A DNA stretch of 64,000 nucleotides, from contig WAID01000009.1 of assembly GCA_016584495.1 (NCBI GenBank), forward strand, positions 3,472,001-3,536,000. The letters are read 5' to 3'. Source of the DNA: Celoporthe dispersa. Taxonomy: Eukaryota > Ascomycota > Sordariomycetes > Diaporthales > Cryphonectriaceae. Positions 33,857 to 44,822 of this stretch are shown here, one piece after another. Below the pieces are notes generated by a model. That model did no database searches. It saw only the letters and a list, made by a program, of their open reading frames with translations, and was not told the origin of the DNA. Position 1 is the first letter of the stretch. Every line of letters starts with the position of its first letter. A program made the translations under genes and the position numbers.

Positions 33857-34219
33857 TCACCGCACCCTCCTCCTCTTGCTCGTCCCTTGGCTCGAGCTGC
33901 CTCCTCCACCTCCACCTCCACCTCCGCCTCGCCCTCCACCGCCACTACCACTACCACTACCACCACCACCACCTCCTCCTCCTCCCGAGCTGGCGGCGAC
34001 AAGCTCGTCACTGTTCCCGTCCCCCGTCCCCATCGCGGCGCTACATGGGCCACACTCCAAGGCCGGGTCGTGCTGGTCGTAGTTGACGCCCTTGTGGCAG
34101 TCCCCAAAGCCGCCGTTGTTCTTAGCCTCGAGGCAGGAGATGCGCTGCTCGAGCTCGGGGATGGTGTAGTAAGCGCCGCAGCGTATGCATTTGCCGCTGA
34201 AGACCACCATGCGGCACAT
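33857..34219 (-). CDS. Small Cys-rich protein with glycine-rich tail (120 aa)
   Basis: A 120-residue ORF starts MCRMVVFSGKCIRCGAYY. Residues 1-60 carry spaced cysteines (C-x2-C, then single Cys, then ECGPC) resembling a family of small fungal proteins with a putative zinc-binding fold whose role is unknown to me. Residues about 75-112 are almost only Gly and Ser, encoded by GGT/GGA-type repeats, and the C-terminus is basic (SKRRRVR), possibly a nuclear signal. No signal peptide. The glycine part is a simple-sequence repeat and may vary in length between strains. The antisense frame gives Pro/Thr runs and is ignored. Confidence 0.6.
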   Translation of the reverse strand: MCRMVVFSGKCIRCGAYYTIPELEQRISCLEAKNNGGFGDCHKGVNYDQHDPALECGPCSAAMGTGDGNSDELVAASSGGGGGGGGGSGSGSGGGGRGGGGGGGGGGSSSQGTSKRRRVR

Positions 34220-34230
34220 GATGGGTGGTA

Positions 34231-34257
34231 GTGTTGTGTGTGTGTGTGTGTGTGTGT
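34231..34257. repeat. (TG)n microsatellite
   Basis: About 12 TG units immediately upstream (in transcription sense) of the small Cys-rich minus-strand gene. Confidence 0.9.
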
Positions 34258-34814
34258 TATTGTTTCGTTTTGTATTCTCTCCTTCCCTCCTCTTTTGTTG
34301 TGATCTTTTTTTCTTGAACTGTTTCTCGCTTGATTTTTGTTGGGCGAGGAAGCGTGTTTGTGTCGTTCTGGTAGGTTTTATATTGATTTTGACCCGTGCT
34401 GCCTGTCACGGTGCTGAGGCAATAATCTCTCGCAATGATGAACCACAAATCTATGAAAAACAAGTACGTGTGATTATATATAAAGTGTTGTGTATATATG
34501 TAGTGTGTGTTGGTCGTATGTGTGTGTGTGTGTGTGTGTCTTCGGATCGGTAGGGCTTCAAAGATGGCGGCGTTGATAGCAAATAGGTGTCTTGGCCTCG
34601 TCGGAGGACAGAGAGGGCTACTCTCTCTGGTCAGAGGATAAAATATGTCGGGATGGAGGTGGGGTGATCCAGAGTGCTGGAAACGGGAGGCGAAGTTTCA
34701 GGAAGGCGACACAGAGTCCCAGGACTCGATCAGGACTGTTGCGTGCGGGTTCGAGGAAGGATTTATATTCTTTTTTGTTTTTCCTTTTTTCGTTCCTTTC
34801 CCTCCCCTGGAAGA

Positions 34815-34840
34815 AAGAGAGAGAGAGAGAGAGAGAGAGA
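34815..34840. repeat. (GA)n microsatellite
   Basis: Thirteen perfect GA units. Confidence 0.9.
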
Positions 34841-36029
34841 TGGTAGACGGTCGAGACTCGCTCGACATACAATAAAAAGGTAATAAGATGTCTGAACGAT
34901 GGAACGATACAATCTTACGCACCTTCTCCCACATGCAATATTATGTATTATGAGAAAGAGGAATTAAAAGTCCGGCATGTCCACAGCACAATCCCATCCA
35001 TCCCATGGGATAGTTTAGCGCCGAGGAGATACTCGACTTCGAGATCGTCTTCTGTGGACCTTCTAGCTCACGAGCTAAAAATCCCGACCTCAGAGGGAGG
35101 GAAAAAAATTGTGGGAACATCAGACCCTTTGCACCTTCGGGGCGGGGAGGGAGGGGTCCCTTTGTTCTCACGGCCGTTCGATCATGCTCCTAGGTCATAA
35201 ATGCAGATCTTGTCTATTTTGTTCTATATAGCGCGTGTCGTAAGCAGTGTGTGCTTGGGCACATGGCTCCTTACGCACGTTATTGCCCACCAGGAGGAGG
35301 AGGAGAGAGAAAGGAGAAGGAGGAAGGGGAGGAGGGGCGCAAAGGAGGAGGAGGAGGGTAGGGAGTGACCCGTTTGTGGTCCTTTTCCTTAAAACGCATC
35401 ATCCCTAGTCTAACTGTCTCTGTGTCTCTCCCCCAAAGTATGCACGATGGCATGTTGTCTCAGCCGGACCCAACCCTCTGGGAACGCCAGGGACCAGGGC
35501 CTGAGGTAAATTAAGGCTTCGTGGTGGCTTCTTGTCAAGTTCGGCGGTGAACCTTGAAAGTGGCGTGCGTCGTGTGGGTAAGCAAGCGGGCCAGGCGGTG
35601 ATCTGAACTTTTTTTTTCTTTTTTTTTTTCGTTTCTTAACACGCCGTGGAGCCCACAGCGGTCGCAACCATGTACTGTTTCGAGACAGAGAGATACTACG
35701 GTACTTGGATCCTTCAAGCCAGAAAGGGCCTCTTGCGTCAGACGGTTACAACATACATATGTACATACTATGGTACTACACACACACACACGTGTGTGTA
35801 ACCCTGGGGCGCTGTCTAGGCAGAGCGAGAACCGAGGAGGGAGGGTGGAAGGAGGAAAAGAAGCGCAGACTTGTCCTCCCTCCCTTCCCGATCCACTGGG
35901 GCCAGCAATGTCTTGCATGCATATGCCGCTATCCTCAACCAAGGTAGGAGCATCATCGCCCGCCCGCCCTCTTGGGTTCCCGGGAATCTGGGAAGGATTC
36001 TATGGATCCCGCCTCCTTTCGGTGTGTAG

Positions 36030-36051
36030 TCTCTCTCTCTCTCTCTCTCTC
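36030..36051. repeat. (CT)n microsatellite
   Basis: About 11 perfect CT units in the intergenic region. Confidence 0.88.
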
Positions 36052-37095
36052 ACTCTCCTCCCCCTTCTTCCTCACTAGTTGTACCCGCAAATGATTATGC
36101 ATTATGCGCAAGGCATACACACACACACACACAAATCTTTCCTGATTACTACGCATACCATTGGTGTCTCCGGGCTGGGATGAGGTGGGAACCTGTGGTA
36201 GCCAGTATAGAGCGAGCACGGTTGCGCTCAAAGAAGAATAAAAGAGAAAAAAAAGGAAAAAACAGTATCCCAGAATATCCTCGAAAAGATTTTTTCTTCT
36301 TCTCTTTCTTTTTATCTTTCCATGCTGAATCTTCTTCTCTTGGACACCGATGCGCCGACTAATGCATGATCCCACGGGTCTTATCACCACTTCAGTCCGT
36401 TCGTCCTTGTTGCCGTTTGAATTTTCTTTTCTCGTGCATTAAGAGATAAGGGGGAGGAGGGCCCCTATTTCTTCAGGGCGTGCGAAATTGCTCGAAGGGA
36501 CAAATAGGCTGCCTGATTTCGTCAGCTCGTCTCAACAAAGGAGCGGGTCCAAGTGATCCTGCGCCCTAAGAGAAGAATGAGAAGGGAGAGGGGGAAGAAA
36601 AAAAAAAGAAAGAAAAAGATGCAGTGAGACGATGATGATCTGCAAGTTTTACTCGACCAAGAAGAATCCGGGAGCATAGCTCGTACTTTCCGCCCTCAGT
36701 GCCCAGACATTCTTGCAGATCCCATCCCCCCTCCCCCCCAAACCAAGAGCACGGCAGTGGGTATCGCGGGTCACAAGGGACCGTCCCAAAGTACCCTGGG
36801 CGGTAATGCTCTCATGCTTTCGCCGCCAGGCCCGTCTAGCTAGAGTTAAGTTATTATGGAGCAGGGCGAAAGTCTACGGCTCCTGCAAAAGGGGGTCACC
36901 TGGAGGTCAAACTGGCCGGACAACCCGGAGAGGAAGGGACTTTTGACGACCAGCACCAACCTCCATCCCCATTTATCCGTCTAATCATTGGCCATGACAA
37001 GGTTGGTTTTTTTTGGTTTTTGTTTTTGGGCGGATGTTTTCGCTTTCCCCCTTTAGCTCGTATTCTTTCGACTGCTCAAAGTAGCTCAGCTGAGG

Positions 37096-37097
<2 letters not shown>

Positions 37098-37131
<34 letters not shown>
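37098..37131. repeat. (CA)n microsatellite
   Basis: About 16-17 perfect CA units, one of the two longest in the window. Confidence 0.9.
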
Positions 37132-37133
<2 letters not shown>

Positions 37134-37595
37134 CGTGTTATCCGTCCTGCAATCATCCTCTAGTCTGGAAACAATGGACCCGAGGCTCTGGGCAGTGGGG
37201 TATCAAATACGGTCCCTCTCCCGCAATGGATCCAGCATGCCGGGACAGGACCCAAAAATGAGTCACAAGCACGGTTTCTAGCGTCACAAAACAATTATCC
37301 ATGGACGCCATCGGCTGCAGAGGAGGCGGGCGTGGTGGTACATGGCGGGCTGCTATTTGCCAAAGTACGGCCCTGGTGGAGCTCATATAATAGTGTGTGT
37401 GTGTGAGTGCGTGTGTGTGTGTGAATATATACTGACTGAATTATCAGTGCGAAGATCCATCCGCTCTCGCGAATACGTACACTACCCATACTACATATTA
37501 CTACTCATGTAATAATACAGGAAAAGAGAGGTCAGGTAGAGTTCGTTTCCGAAAACCGAAAAAGAAAAAGAAAAAAGACCTGTCCAGATCATCCA

Positions 37596-40004
37596 TCATG
37601 CCGAGTATGCAATCTTAAACACCCAGCAGTACTCCTCACCAGCCAGCGCCTCAGCACCGACCTCGATAGCAAGGTAACCCTCCTCCGACGTCTTCCAGGT
37701 CAGGTCATCCGTCCCGTTGCCACCCACCATGGAGACCACGTCGCCCTCCAGGACGGGCAACGTTGCGTTGACCCACACGTACCCATCCTCGCCGCTCATG
37801 ATTGGCTCGTCTAGGAAGAGGATGTAAAAAGCCTCGTCCGTCTGGGTGAAGCGCACCTCCTGCGGGCTGGCGATCTGCGTCTGCACGAACCAGTACGTCG
37901 TGTTGAACACAGCCTCCGCGTGCGCGTGGATCCACCTCCCAGCCGCCCTCAGGTTGTCCGCCTCCGTCTCGTCCACCGTGCCGTCCTTCCTGGGCCCAAT
38001 GTCCAGCAGGAAGTTTCCGTTCTTGGCGACAATGTCCACCAGGGTGTAGACGATGGTCGAGGCGTTCATGTACGAGGCCGCGGGCGTCTGGGCGTTGAAC
38101 CCATAGCTATACGGGTCCATGCCCTGGTTCGACTCCCACTTGTGTCTCTGGGCCGAGGAGTAGGTTGTGTACTCTGGCGTCTCAAAGTCTGCCGCCTGGG
38201 CCACGCCACACCTGCTGTTCATGACCACCTGGCGGTCCTCGGCGCGGGCCCAGTTCCACCAGCTCGAGGCGAACTCGGCCGTCTTGTTGGCCGTGCCGCA
38301 GTCGCACCACATGATGTCCGAGCCGTACCTGTAGGCCAGGGTCTCCATCTGCGGGTACTGCAGGTCCTCGATGAAGTCTCCAATCTCCAGCCTGCCCGTG
38401 TACGGCTCCGTCAGGTTTGTGAAGGGGTTCCTCGCCAGCATGCCCAGCCAGTTGGTCGACCCGACCGTGTCGAACTGGGAGAAGCCATACGGGCCAAAGT
38501 CCGGGTTGTACCACTCCGGCAGGGAGAAGTAGGTCCCACGCTTGAGTCCTGGCTGGTATGCCGCCGACGCGTCGAACAGCTCCTGCACGATGTCACGGCG
38601 TGGGCCGTAGTGGAGCGAGGACCGGTTCGTCGTCGAGGCCGTGTCGAACAGGGCCAGGCCGTCGTGGTGCTTGGTCGTCAGCACAAAGTATTTGGCCCCC
38701 GCGTCGGCAAAGAGGTCTACCCACTCCTTGGGGTCCCAGGCCGAGGCGGTGAAGCTGACAAAGCCGTCATCATAGTCCCAGTCCGGGCCAAACGTCTCGA
38801 GGCGGTACTCGAGACAGTCGCTCTTGTCACTGCCGAACTGGTGGTTGTTGGAATACCACCAGAACCACTCAGCATACGTCTCGTTGGGGGCCACGCCGCC
38901 GTAAGCTGGCACCGAGTACGCGCCCCAGTGGATCATAATTCCAAATTTCCCGTCGTCGAACCACTGTGGCGACTCGTGTCTGCCCAGGCTGGCCAGGTCC
39001 GTCGTGAAGTCCTCCAGGCCGAAGTCGAGGTGCGAGAAGGCTGCTGATGTCTGGTTGAGGCCCTCCCCGGACAGCAGGACATGGGCAGAGGTCCCGTTGG
39101 CGGACCCCGACACGCCGACCTGAACACGCTTCTGGTCACCCGGGCAGAGCCTCTTGAGGGAAGCTGTCTCTTCTGTGCGCACCCCGGCACCTGCCAGGGA
39201 CAGAGTCACGCCCGACCCGGCGAGACACTCGGTGCCTATGTTATTGACCGTGATCTCGACGACCTGGTTGCCCGCACCGGTCCACTTCTGTGTCGGGCGC
39301 ACGTCCTGGACCTCGATAGAAGGACCGTCAACAGCCTCGCCCTCCCACACGGACATGGAGAAGACGTGGACCCTCCCCACCGTCGCATTGTTGGCCACAG
39401 GGAGCTGCACGCTCGCCAGGGTCTTGGTCGGGTCCAGGCTCCCCGTGAACTCGAAAATCTGGCTGGTGTTCCAGTCCTTGCCCGTGGGCGTCCAGGTAAA
39501 GGGGCTGATGATCTCGCCGTGCGTGATGGTCAGGAAATTGAAGAACGACAGGGCGCGCAGCTCAGCCAGGGCCGTGGTCCCGTCCGAGTAGACGTATGTC
39601 ATGTTGTACGAGACGATGGCGTCGCGCAGGTCATTGGCGATGAGCATGTTGAGGCTGAAGGGCCTTCCGCTGGTGGTGGTGCCATTGCTGCTGGGGATGG
39701 GGATGGTCTGGCCTTCGCAGATGAGGTTGTCTGGCTTGGACGGGCCCGTGTAGCTTGGAAAGCTGTACTGGATCCCCGTCAGGCCGGATGTGTAGACGCC
39801 ACCTGGTGCAAGGTCATTCAGGGGCGGGTAGGACCGGTTGTACGTGGTGTCAAAGGTCGTCTCGTTTGGGTACGTCCCGAACGCCTTGTGGTTGAAATAG
39901 GACGTCAGGTCAACCTGTGCCGACTGCCCGTGGCCGAGCGCAAGGCTGCCCAGCCAGAGCAGGGCGCTGGCCATGCGGCACACACCAACTCGCGTCGTCA
40001 TCAT
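37596..40004 (-). CDS. Secreted alpha-L-fucosidase (GH29, 802 aa)
   Basis: A single-exon gene with an intact frame. It removes alpha-linked fucose from glycans outside the cell. Start ATG 40004 gives MMTTRVGVCRMASALLWLGS; ATG at residue 11 starts the clearer signal peptide ending GHGQS. Residues about 30-340 form an N-terminal extension with little similarity to GH29 (beta-rich, many N-x-S/T sites). The GH29 catalytic barrel begins at WFDDGKFGIMIHWGAYSVP and contains YFVLTTKHHDGLALFDT. The probable nucleophile is D568 in SDIMWCDCG, followed by VMNSRCG and GNFLLDIGPRKDG. A small beta domain ends the protein. At 802 residues it is longer than bacterial GH29 enzymes (about 450-600), mainly because of the N-terminal part. 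Probably used in degrading plant or fungal glycans (inference). Confidence 0.93.
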   Translation of the reverse strand: MMTTRVGVCRMASALLWLGSLALGHGQSAQVDLTSYFNHKAFGTYPNETTFDTTYNRSYPPLNDLAPGGVYTSGLTGIQYSFPSYTGPSKPDNLICEGQTIPIPSSNGTTTSGRPFSLNMLIANDLRDAIVSYNMTYVYSDGTTALAELRALSFFNFLTITHGEIISPFTWTPTGKDWNTSQIFEFTGSLDPTKTLASVQLPVANNATVGRVHVFSMSVWEGEAVDGPSIEVQDVRPTQKWTGAGNQVVEITVNNIGTECLAGSGVTLSLAGAGVRTEETASLKRLCPGDQKRVQVGVSGSANGTSAHVLLSGEGLNQTSAAFSHLDFGLEDFTTDLASLGRHESPQWFDDGKFGIMIHWGAYSVPAYGGVAPNETYAEWFWWYSNNHQFGSDKSDCLEYRLETFGPDWDYDDGFVSFTASAWDPKEWVDLFADAGAKYFVLTTKHHDGLALFDTASTTNRSSLHYGPRRDIVQELFDASAAYQPGLKRGTYFSLPEWYNPDFGPYGFSQFDTVGSTNWLGMLARNPFTNLTEPYTGRLEIGDFIEDLQYPQMETLAYRYGSDIMWCDCGTANKTAEFASSWWNWARAEDRQVVMNSRCGVAQAADFETPEYTTYSSAQRHKWESNQGMDPYSYGFNAQTPAASYMNASTIVYTLVDIVAKNGNFLLDIGPRKDGTVDETEADNLRAAGRWIHAHAEAVFNTTYWFVQTQIASPQEVRFTQTDEAFYILFLDEPIMSGEDGYVWVNATLPVLEGDVVSMVGGNGTDDLTWKTSEEGYLAIEVGAEALAGEEYCWVFKIAYSA

Positions 40005-40761
40005 GTTTCGGAGGAAACTTTTGCCCAGCTCACTTCGGCACCGTCTCGAAGCTGACCGTGCCCTGTGTGGAATGTGACAGGAGTGTCGGTCGACCTGACG
40101 AGCTGTCAGAGCCAGACCGGTACTTGCTTTTCAATTGGACCCATCACCACTCCTCCTGCGTGAAGCACAGCAAGCCGGAGGATCTTATCAACAAGCGATC
40201 TCCTGTTGTAACGTTAACCGAGCCGAGCTCGACGATGGCCTTTTGTTCTCGATAAGGTGCCTCTAATGCCGGGTGAAAGTTACTGTAAAAGTGGGCCACT
40301 CATGGATAAATACAAGATCAGAAGGGAGAAGTGGAGATTTATACAGTAACAAGCCATCGAGGGTAGCCAGTTCTATTGACTGCTAAAGAACAGACAAGGA
40401 CAAGGACAAGGTACACGGATGCAGTGGGAGCAAACTGCAATGCGGAAGTGCTATCGGTGTAATCTACAGATCGCCTGCACAGGGAGGACAAGTGCTGGCT
40501 TCCTCCATTGTGCTTCACAGCTTGTATTATTTATGATGCATTGTATTGAAAGCATCTCAGGATTGAGTGGCAGTGATATAGCAAATCATAATGAGATTCA
40601 GGCATAAGAGGATGTCTAGTTGTCAACCAATCTAGCGGTGAGCTGGTAATAATCCTAATCCTGGTGGACAAGGCATAAGTCTCGAGACCGCGTGCATCCT
40701 CCTAGGCATTTTTATTTGAAAACCATGATAATGACCAATGTATGAAATCTCAGACCACCCG
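40005..40761. other. Intergenic spacer
   Basis: It contains the promoter of the fucosidase gene and the 3' end of the DUF1330-type gene. No gene was seen. Confidence 0.5.
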
Positions 40762-41218
40762 TCATCTTTGAGCTTCACTCAACTCAGTCGTCACCACAAG
40801 TCTAGCCTCCTCAAGACTCGCCAGCCTATGCGGCAACGCCTCTCTCACATACTCCTCGTGCTCCGTGAGCTTTCGGAAATCCTCAAACTTCTCATACCGG
40901 ATAATCCCAGTTATATCCCACCTGTCATCCTCCCCTCCCGCTTTTCCTGTAAATAGAGAGGCATGCGCTGCGCCAAGGTAGACCACGGTCACTTTGATAC
41001 CGAGCTTTGCGGCTAGTGAGAAGAAAAACCGGAACGTAGCGGGTCATGTAGGCCTCACGACCCGATATAGGTGCTTCGCTTGCCTCGCCGAGACCGGTGT
41101 AAGAGGCGGTAGGTCGGAAGCGGTTGAGGTTGATCATGGTGACCGGCTTGTCGGAGGGGACCGTGTTGGCGAGTGGCCCCAGGGGGCGTATATGGATTCC
41201 GTCGACTGAAGCAGACAT
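40762..41218 (-). CDS. DUF1330-domain protein, about 152 aa (one-base frameshift)
   Basis: Start ATG 41218 (MSASVDGIHIRPLGPL). The segments VTMINLNRFRPTASY, SGREAYMTRYVPVF and, in a second frame, LGIKVTVVYLGAAHASLF, WDITGIIRYEKFEDFRKLTE and EEARLVVT match the dimeric alpha-beta-barrel DUF1330 fold. The frames join at an A5 run on the plus strand (41024-41028, T5 in the gene): dropping one base gives YVPVFFSLAAKLGIKVTVVYL without a gap. No signal peptide. The biochemical function of this family is unknown. The break has the same character as others in the window, so it is likely a sequencing error. Confidence 0.75.
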
Positions 41219-42001
41219 AATAATTACTCTCTTTCGGGAATTCAAGAGGATGTGGTGTTGTTGATATATGTGCAAGGACCCAGTCTAGTCTCGATGACAG
41301 TTAATTATATTATTCTTTTGATGTCTTCGTATTATGCCAAGCGGGCATGGACTGGTTTTGTATTATTTAAGTACGCTTTAGACTATTAGTTATATCGGGT
41401 TACGACTTCAAAAACTTCCTTTGATCTGTATTTGTAATCTAAGGCCTGCACGTAGCCCACATGACTCCTTCGAAGGATCGGCCTTCTGTCAAACGGTTTT
41501 ACCATGCTAGCAGTAGCACGCCCTTCCAACGTGTCGTGTTGCTGACACAACCACTCAGGTTCGCTGGGCGATTCGCCAAGTCGCGTGACTTGGCGTCCGT
41601 AGGATCAAGAGCTTGATATGCGTACTTAGCACCGCTGCGCACTTTTGTAGGCATCGGGGCCATTACTTGACTCCGTTAAGTCCGAACTGAATGGTGAATG
41701 TTCGGTCCTCGGATAGATTTTCTAGCCGTCCAGGCGTGGTGGTACTTCTACCATATGCATCTCGGGCAAGGGCGGACCGCCCAAGCTCTGTGCAGTCCTG
41801 GACATGATTACTGTACTAAGAGTGAACCACGAGTTGTAGAAACCGATTTCAACTTCAACTGAGGAAATTATGATTTCCCAAGGGTTATTAGCACGAAGAG
41901 AGGCCACAACGGAAAGGCTGATTGACAGTCACACTATAGTATACAACGAAGTCTATGATTATGTACATGTGCCCAACTATGAATCTCGGTATGATCGCTG
42001 C
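41219..42001. other. Intergenic spacer
   Basis: Promoter side of the DUF1330-type gene and 3' side of the Clr5 gene; no gene was seen. Confidence 0.5.
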
Positions 42002-44226
42002 CTATGCGTCCTTATTCTGCCCTGGCTCAGCACTGCCAGGACTGGTTTGAATGGTGCTCGGAGAAGCTTGGGTCGTCCGTGAAACCCCATCTACTGACTC
42101 TGTGGCCGCGAAGAACTCTCCACCGCCGACCTCAAGTCCTGCCTGATTTTCGTCCGTAGGCCACAAAAAGTCAAAGTATCTGTCACTATCGTTCATTTCA
42201 ACCGCTGAATAGTCGAGTATACCTGTGCTGTCAGGCTGTGCAGCAGCAGGATTGAGGAGCATCATGGGGTCAACACCACCCGGCGGGGTAGAACCTGAGG
42301 CCCTGTTTGCAAGGTCGAGGTGGTCTATACCATCAGGCTGTGCAGAAACGGGGCTCAAAAGCATAGCACGGTGACCGCTGCTAGACGGGGCACGATCCAG
42401 GGTTCCGTTCAAAGGGTTCGAATCGTTGTTCGCCGCCAGTCGTCCGCTTGACAGCCATTCCTGGTACGTGTGCTGCAAAAGAGGGATGAAGGCTCGGTTT
42501 ACGACTGCAACGACACCGACGGAGGGGTCGACGGAAGAGCCTTCGTCTCGTAGCCATGCAGGGTCGACTGCGGGAGCCTCGCTTTCCATGTAGGGGACCA
42601 GGTCAAGCGTCTGAGTATTCACTCTGCCACAAAGATCGTATGTGGGGCTTCGAGGGCGAGGTGTCCCCGGAAAGATTAGATCCCAAACACTGAACCATTG
42701 CTCAAACAGATCGTGCCCCCTGTGCACGCGCGTTTTCAGCGCTTCAACCAGCTCTTTAGGCAGGCCTTCAGGAGGCCTCGCGGTGGACACCGCACAGAGA
42801 AGTTCGATGTCTCGCGTAAGGTGATCATCTCTTTGTTGTGTGGTGTTGAAGATTGATTTACACCGGGGGCAATAGTTAGTATTCTGCTCGTGCTTTCTCC
42901 CAAGGTGTTGCTTGATCTCGTTAATTGTCCTGTAGCCATTCTTGCGTTTTCCACATGCTGGGTATCGTTCTGGATTATTCTTCTGGAAATGGCATGCAAG
43001 GCGGCTCTGTCCGGGTTCGACTTGCTTTCGACTCTTTTTGAGTTGTGGTCCTTGACCGTCCAGCTCAGTAGGTGCTTCGATGTCCTGCTGTGGCCGCTTG
43101 CGGGAAGCTGGCCCGCCACTGGTCTGAGCAGAAGCCGCGGCGACTGTGGATGGCCCTGACTGGGAACCACTCTGTGCCTGAGCCCATGTGCGGTAGGAGC
43201 CGACCAAGGCTTGCACTGCAGGACTCGCGAGACTCGCAAATAGAGAGGCTGCATTCGTATGCAAGCGTAGCTCGAAGTCTTCCACCGACCACTCCGACTC
43301 ACATTCAGAGCTGGGGCTTTGCTCCTGGCTACTAGCGCTGTCGATGGTATAGCTGGACCCAGCACTCCCTGGACCCTGTGGCGAGCCCGGGCTGTCAGGC
43401 CGGCTTGCAGTTGGAAAGTCGTCAAGATTGGACGGGTAGGAATAGCTGAGGGGAACGTCGGGCCCGAAGGAGCTGTACAAGGGATTGTCTCTCAAGGCCG
43501 ACAGGTTGGCGTCATCCACGGGCAGATCATCTGGACGTGCGTCTTCTCCTCCGAAAGGTGCTGGCAACAACTCGTCCCCGAACCTAGACCTGTCTGATCC
43601 TAGGCTGATCCCAGAGTCGGTGGTTCCAAATGCGCTGGATGGGCAGGAAAGACAAGGCCGGGTCGCCTGCTGTGGGGTGGTAGGTGGAATGAGAGCGTGG
43701 TCGTCCTGAGGCGGGAACAGTTGATAGTGGAAACTAGGAACCGGGGAGTTATGCTGCTTGTTCTTCATCTCCATGCCATCAGAGTTCGCGTCGTCATCCG
43801 CATCGGCCATGATTCTATCGCGGCCATCCAGCTCAGAATGTACACCGTCGAGATGGGAAGGTGCGGCAGAAGGATGCAATGCATGCTGGGTGTCCTGGGT
43901 AACCTGTGTTGTGAAGGCTGTCGGATTGAGGTTTGTTTTGGAATCGTTGAGTCCCGCTTGACCATCCGGGACAGACTGCCTATTGTATTCGCCACACCCC
44001 CATTTTTCAACGTGGGCTGTATAGGCTTTCTCCCTGGACTTAATTTCAGCTTGTGAGGCTCTCATAAGTTGTTCAAGAATCAGTTGTTGAATAGGCACAG
44101 CATGCGAACTCACGAAGCCTCGAAGCCTTTTTCCTCCATCATCTCCCTGATCTCGGCCAGACTTTTTCTCTGGCTCTTATACAGGTCAATAATCTCATCT
44201 TTATATTCTTCCCAATCTTTCTCCAT
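42002..44226 (-). CDS. Clr5-domain protein with C2H2-like zinc-finger region (723 aa)
   Basis: Exon 1 (44226-44114) encodes MEKDWEEYKDEIIDLYKSQR and continues into KGFEAS, the first half of a Clr5 domain. A 53-nt intron (44061-44113, GTGAGT..TATGAG) joins it to exon 2, whose ASQAEIKSREKAYTAHVEKW and GCGEYN supply the second half. Without exon 1 the domain would be cut. Residues 70-370 are disordered and Ser/Pro/Asp-rich. Residues about 390-460 hold a Cys/His region (LACHFQKNNPERYPACGKRK, IKQHLGRKH, YCPRCKSIF, RDDHL) known from many fungal proteins, probably zinc-binding. EQWFSVWDLIFPGTPRPRSP follows. The C-terminal third is disordered. Clr5 proteins are usually considered DNA-binding or regulatory; the target here is unknown. 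Confidence 0.85.
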
Positions 44227-44822
44227 AGTAAAAGTTTCTGAGAGGAGTTTCCTTTTTCTCTTGATGTTTTTTTTTCTTTTTTTCCTTTGTGAAGGGTTTT
44301 TTTTTTCTTTCGGCTTCTCCTGCGGTTTAGTGCTAATCGTAGAGCTACGCGAAATACTTTCAAGTATAACGCGTATATACTAATAGTGGCGCGATCATAG
44401 CTGATTTTGTAGTGCTTGGATGCTAATAGTAGCACGATTTGATATGAATGATATAGCGGCAGGAGAAATCATGTACGTTAGCTAAACCAGAAATCTTTTC
44501 AACAGCAGAGCAACAGAGTTTTTATAGTTTGGGATCCATGTCGCAACTGCATGTGAGCTCCAAAGAAACCAAAAATGTTTCTTTAGCTGGTTTGTGGTCA
44601 CCCACGTAACGCGTTCATGCATGGGTGAGCTGCACCATTGTGGCGTCGACAAGGATCTGCAACCCCACAAGGCTGTGGTTTTGCCATTGCTCACCAGAGA
44701 ACACATCTTGTTGCGTTCAAGAATTGTTTCTTCGGGAGAAAGTTTTGTGTTATAGCGGTTACTTGACAAGAGAGAGTTTGGTTTTGAAGCTAAAATAATT
44801 AATACTGTCTACCAAAACACAA
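44227..44822. other. Intergenic region with short direct repeat
   Basis: It holds the Clr5-gene promoter and two near copies of CTAATAGTGGCGCGAT (44382-44397 and 44422-44437, the latter with two changes). A 95-codon minus ORF at 44482-44769 resembles nothing I recognise. Confidence 0.4.

Larger units (their letters stand above)
34220..37595. other. 3.4-kb microsatellite-rich intergenic region
   Basis: There are many simple repeats: TG (34231-34257, 34519-34539), GA (34815-34840), purine-rich GGA runs (35290-35360), CT (36030-36051), CA (36115-36133, 37098-37131) and A/T homopolymers. ORFs are short and low-complexity. It probably contains long leaders or promoters; no gene could be supported. 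Confidence 0.5.

Noticed and set aside
37920..40055. Long plus-strand ORFs (375 and 324 codons) opposite the fucosidase gene
   Set aside because: Their composition (Arg/Val/Gly-rich without motifs) is what the antisense of a GC-rich coding exon produces; the minus strand encodes a clear GH29 enzyme.
44482..44769. 95-codon minus ORF in AT-rich spacer
   Set aside because: No family resemblance and no splice partner; the frame may be open by chance.
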